DNA of 64,000 nucleotides, taken from positions 1 to 64,000 of the forward strand of contig NZ_JBINJF010000013.1 of NCBI RefSeq assembly GCF_043951865.1, written 5' to 3'. Source of the stretch: JAMQKA01 sp043951865 (GTDB lineage: Bacteria > Bacteroidota > Rhodothermia > Balneolales > Balneolaceae). Of the stretch, positions 63,987 through 64,000 are shown piece by piece. Positions within the stretch are counted from its first letter, which is position 1, and each line of letters starts with the position of its first letter. Made by a program: the position numbers and the translations under genes. The notes under the pieces are model-generated. The model was given only the letters and a program-made list of their open reading frames with translations, was not told the DNA's origin and searched no databases.

Positions 63987-64000
63987 ATGAGTACAGAATG
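63987..64000 (+). CDS. Start of next gene, possibly menB (truncated by the window)
   Basis: An ATG at 63987 is followed by codons for Ser-Thr-Glu before the window ends. Naphthoate synthases (MenB) often begin in a similar way, and menB commonly follows menH, but 14 bases cannot establish identity. Confidence 0.3.

Noticed and set aside
1..64000. CRISPR array, rRNA genes, prophage or complete insertion sequence
   Set aside because: No regularly spaced direct repeats with unique spacers, no rRNA signatures, and no transposase, integrase or phage structural gene was found; repeats R1-R3 are dispersed, not arrayed.

Overview
The window looks like chromosome from a Gram-negative, menaquinone-using member of the Bacteroidota/Rhodothermota/Balneolota group; a Balneolales-type bacterium is my best guess, from general resemblance rather than any search. 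Supporting signs are an ECF sigma / FecR (with a DUF4974-like tail) / STN-TonB receptor operon, a surface-type lipoprotein with an acidic S-D-D-D-D tail after the lipid cysteine, an F-ATPase operon lacking the beta and epsilon genes with a secreted-type N-terminal extension on subunit a, bactofilin and M23 peptidase genes beside it, DUF3467- and DUF4290-like small proteins, lycopene cyclase and a menFDH cluster. Several genes can only start at TTG (trkA, atpZ, atpI-like, the DUF3047 gene).

Layout. 1-8.1 kb: a palindromic repeat, a tRNA-threonylcarbamoylation enzyme, then an ECF sigma factor, its FecR anti-sigma, an STN-containing TonB receptor and a five-domain fasciclin lipoprotein. The same bipartite promoter-like motif precedes the sigma gene and the fasciclin gene. 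8.1-9.25 kb: a repeat-bounded island with one small AP2-domain gene. 9.2-28.4 kb: mostly housekeeping and metabolic genes (M42 peptidase, thioesterase, HD hydrolase, endonuclease V, purine permease, PLP decarboxylase, moaA, hemD, M28 membrane peptidase, creatininase-like, TspO, lycopene cyclase, AI-2E exporter, PIG-L deacetylase, quinone-oxidoreductase-like). 28.5-35.4 kb: a B12 module, with adenosylcobalamin-dependent ribonucleotide reductase and a BtuB-like receptor behind a cobalamin riboswitch. 36-39 kb: trkA-trkH potassium uptake. 39-49.2 kb: an RND/MMPL exporter, a DUF3047 protein, a family 2 glycosyltransferase, and a minus-strand envelope cluster (TolC-like, MlaC-like, glycosyltransferase, flippase-like membrane protein, Wzi-like outer-membrane protein). 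49.3-56.5 kb: tRNA-Ser(UGA), atpG-A-H-F-E-B with two AtpI/Z-type genes, bactofilin and M23 peptidase. 56.5-57.0 kb: a nest of dispersed repeats. 57.0-64.0 kb: DUF3467, a cysteine synthase-type enzyme, a small DUF4290-like gene, a GNAT acetyltransferase, then menF-menD-menH and the first codons of what may be menB.

Three dispersed intergenic repeat families occur. R1 (about 228 bp, two copies) and R3 (about 120 bp, two copies) carry conserved hairpins. R2 is an imperfect palindrome with a recurring terminal motif like GTGAGAAATCCGGGCTAA, present as long, internally deleted and minimal forms. None contains a transposase, so they would be non-autonomous elements. The most promising undescribed system is the sigma/FecR/STN-receptor/fasciclin unit with its shared predicted promoter. 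No CRISPR array, rRNA, prophage or complete insertion sequence was seen.
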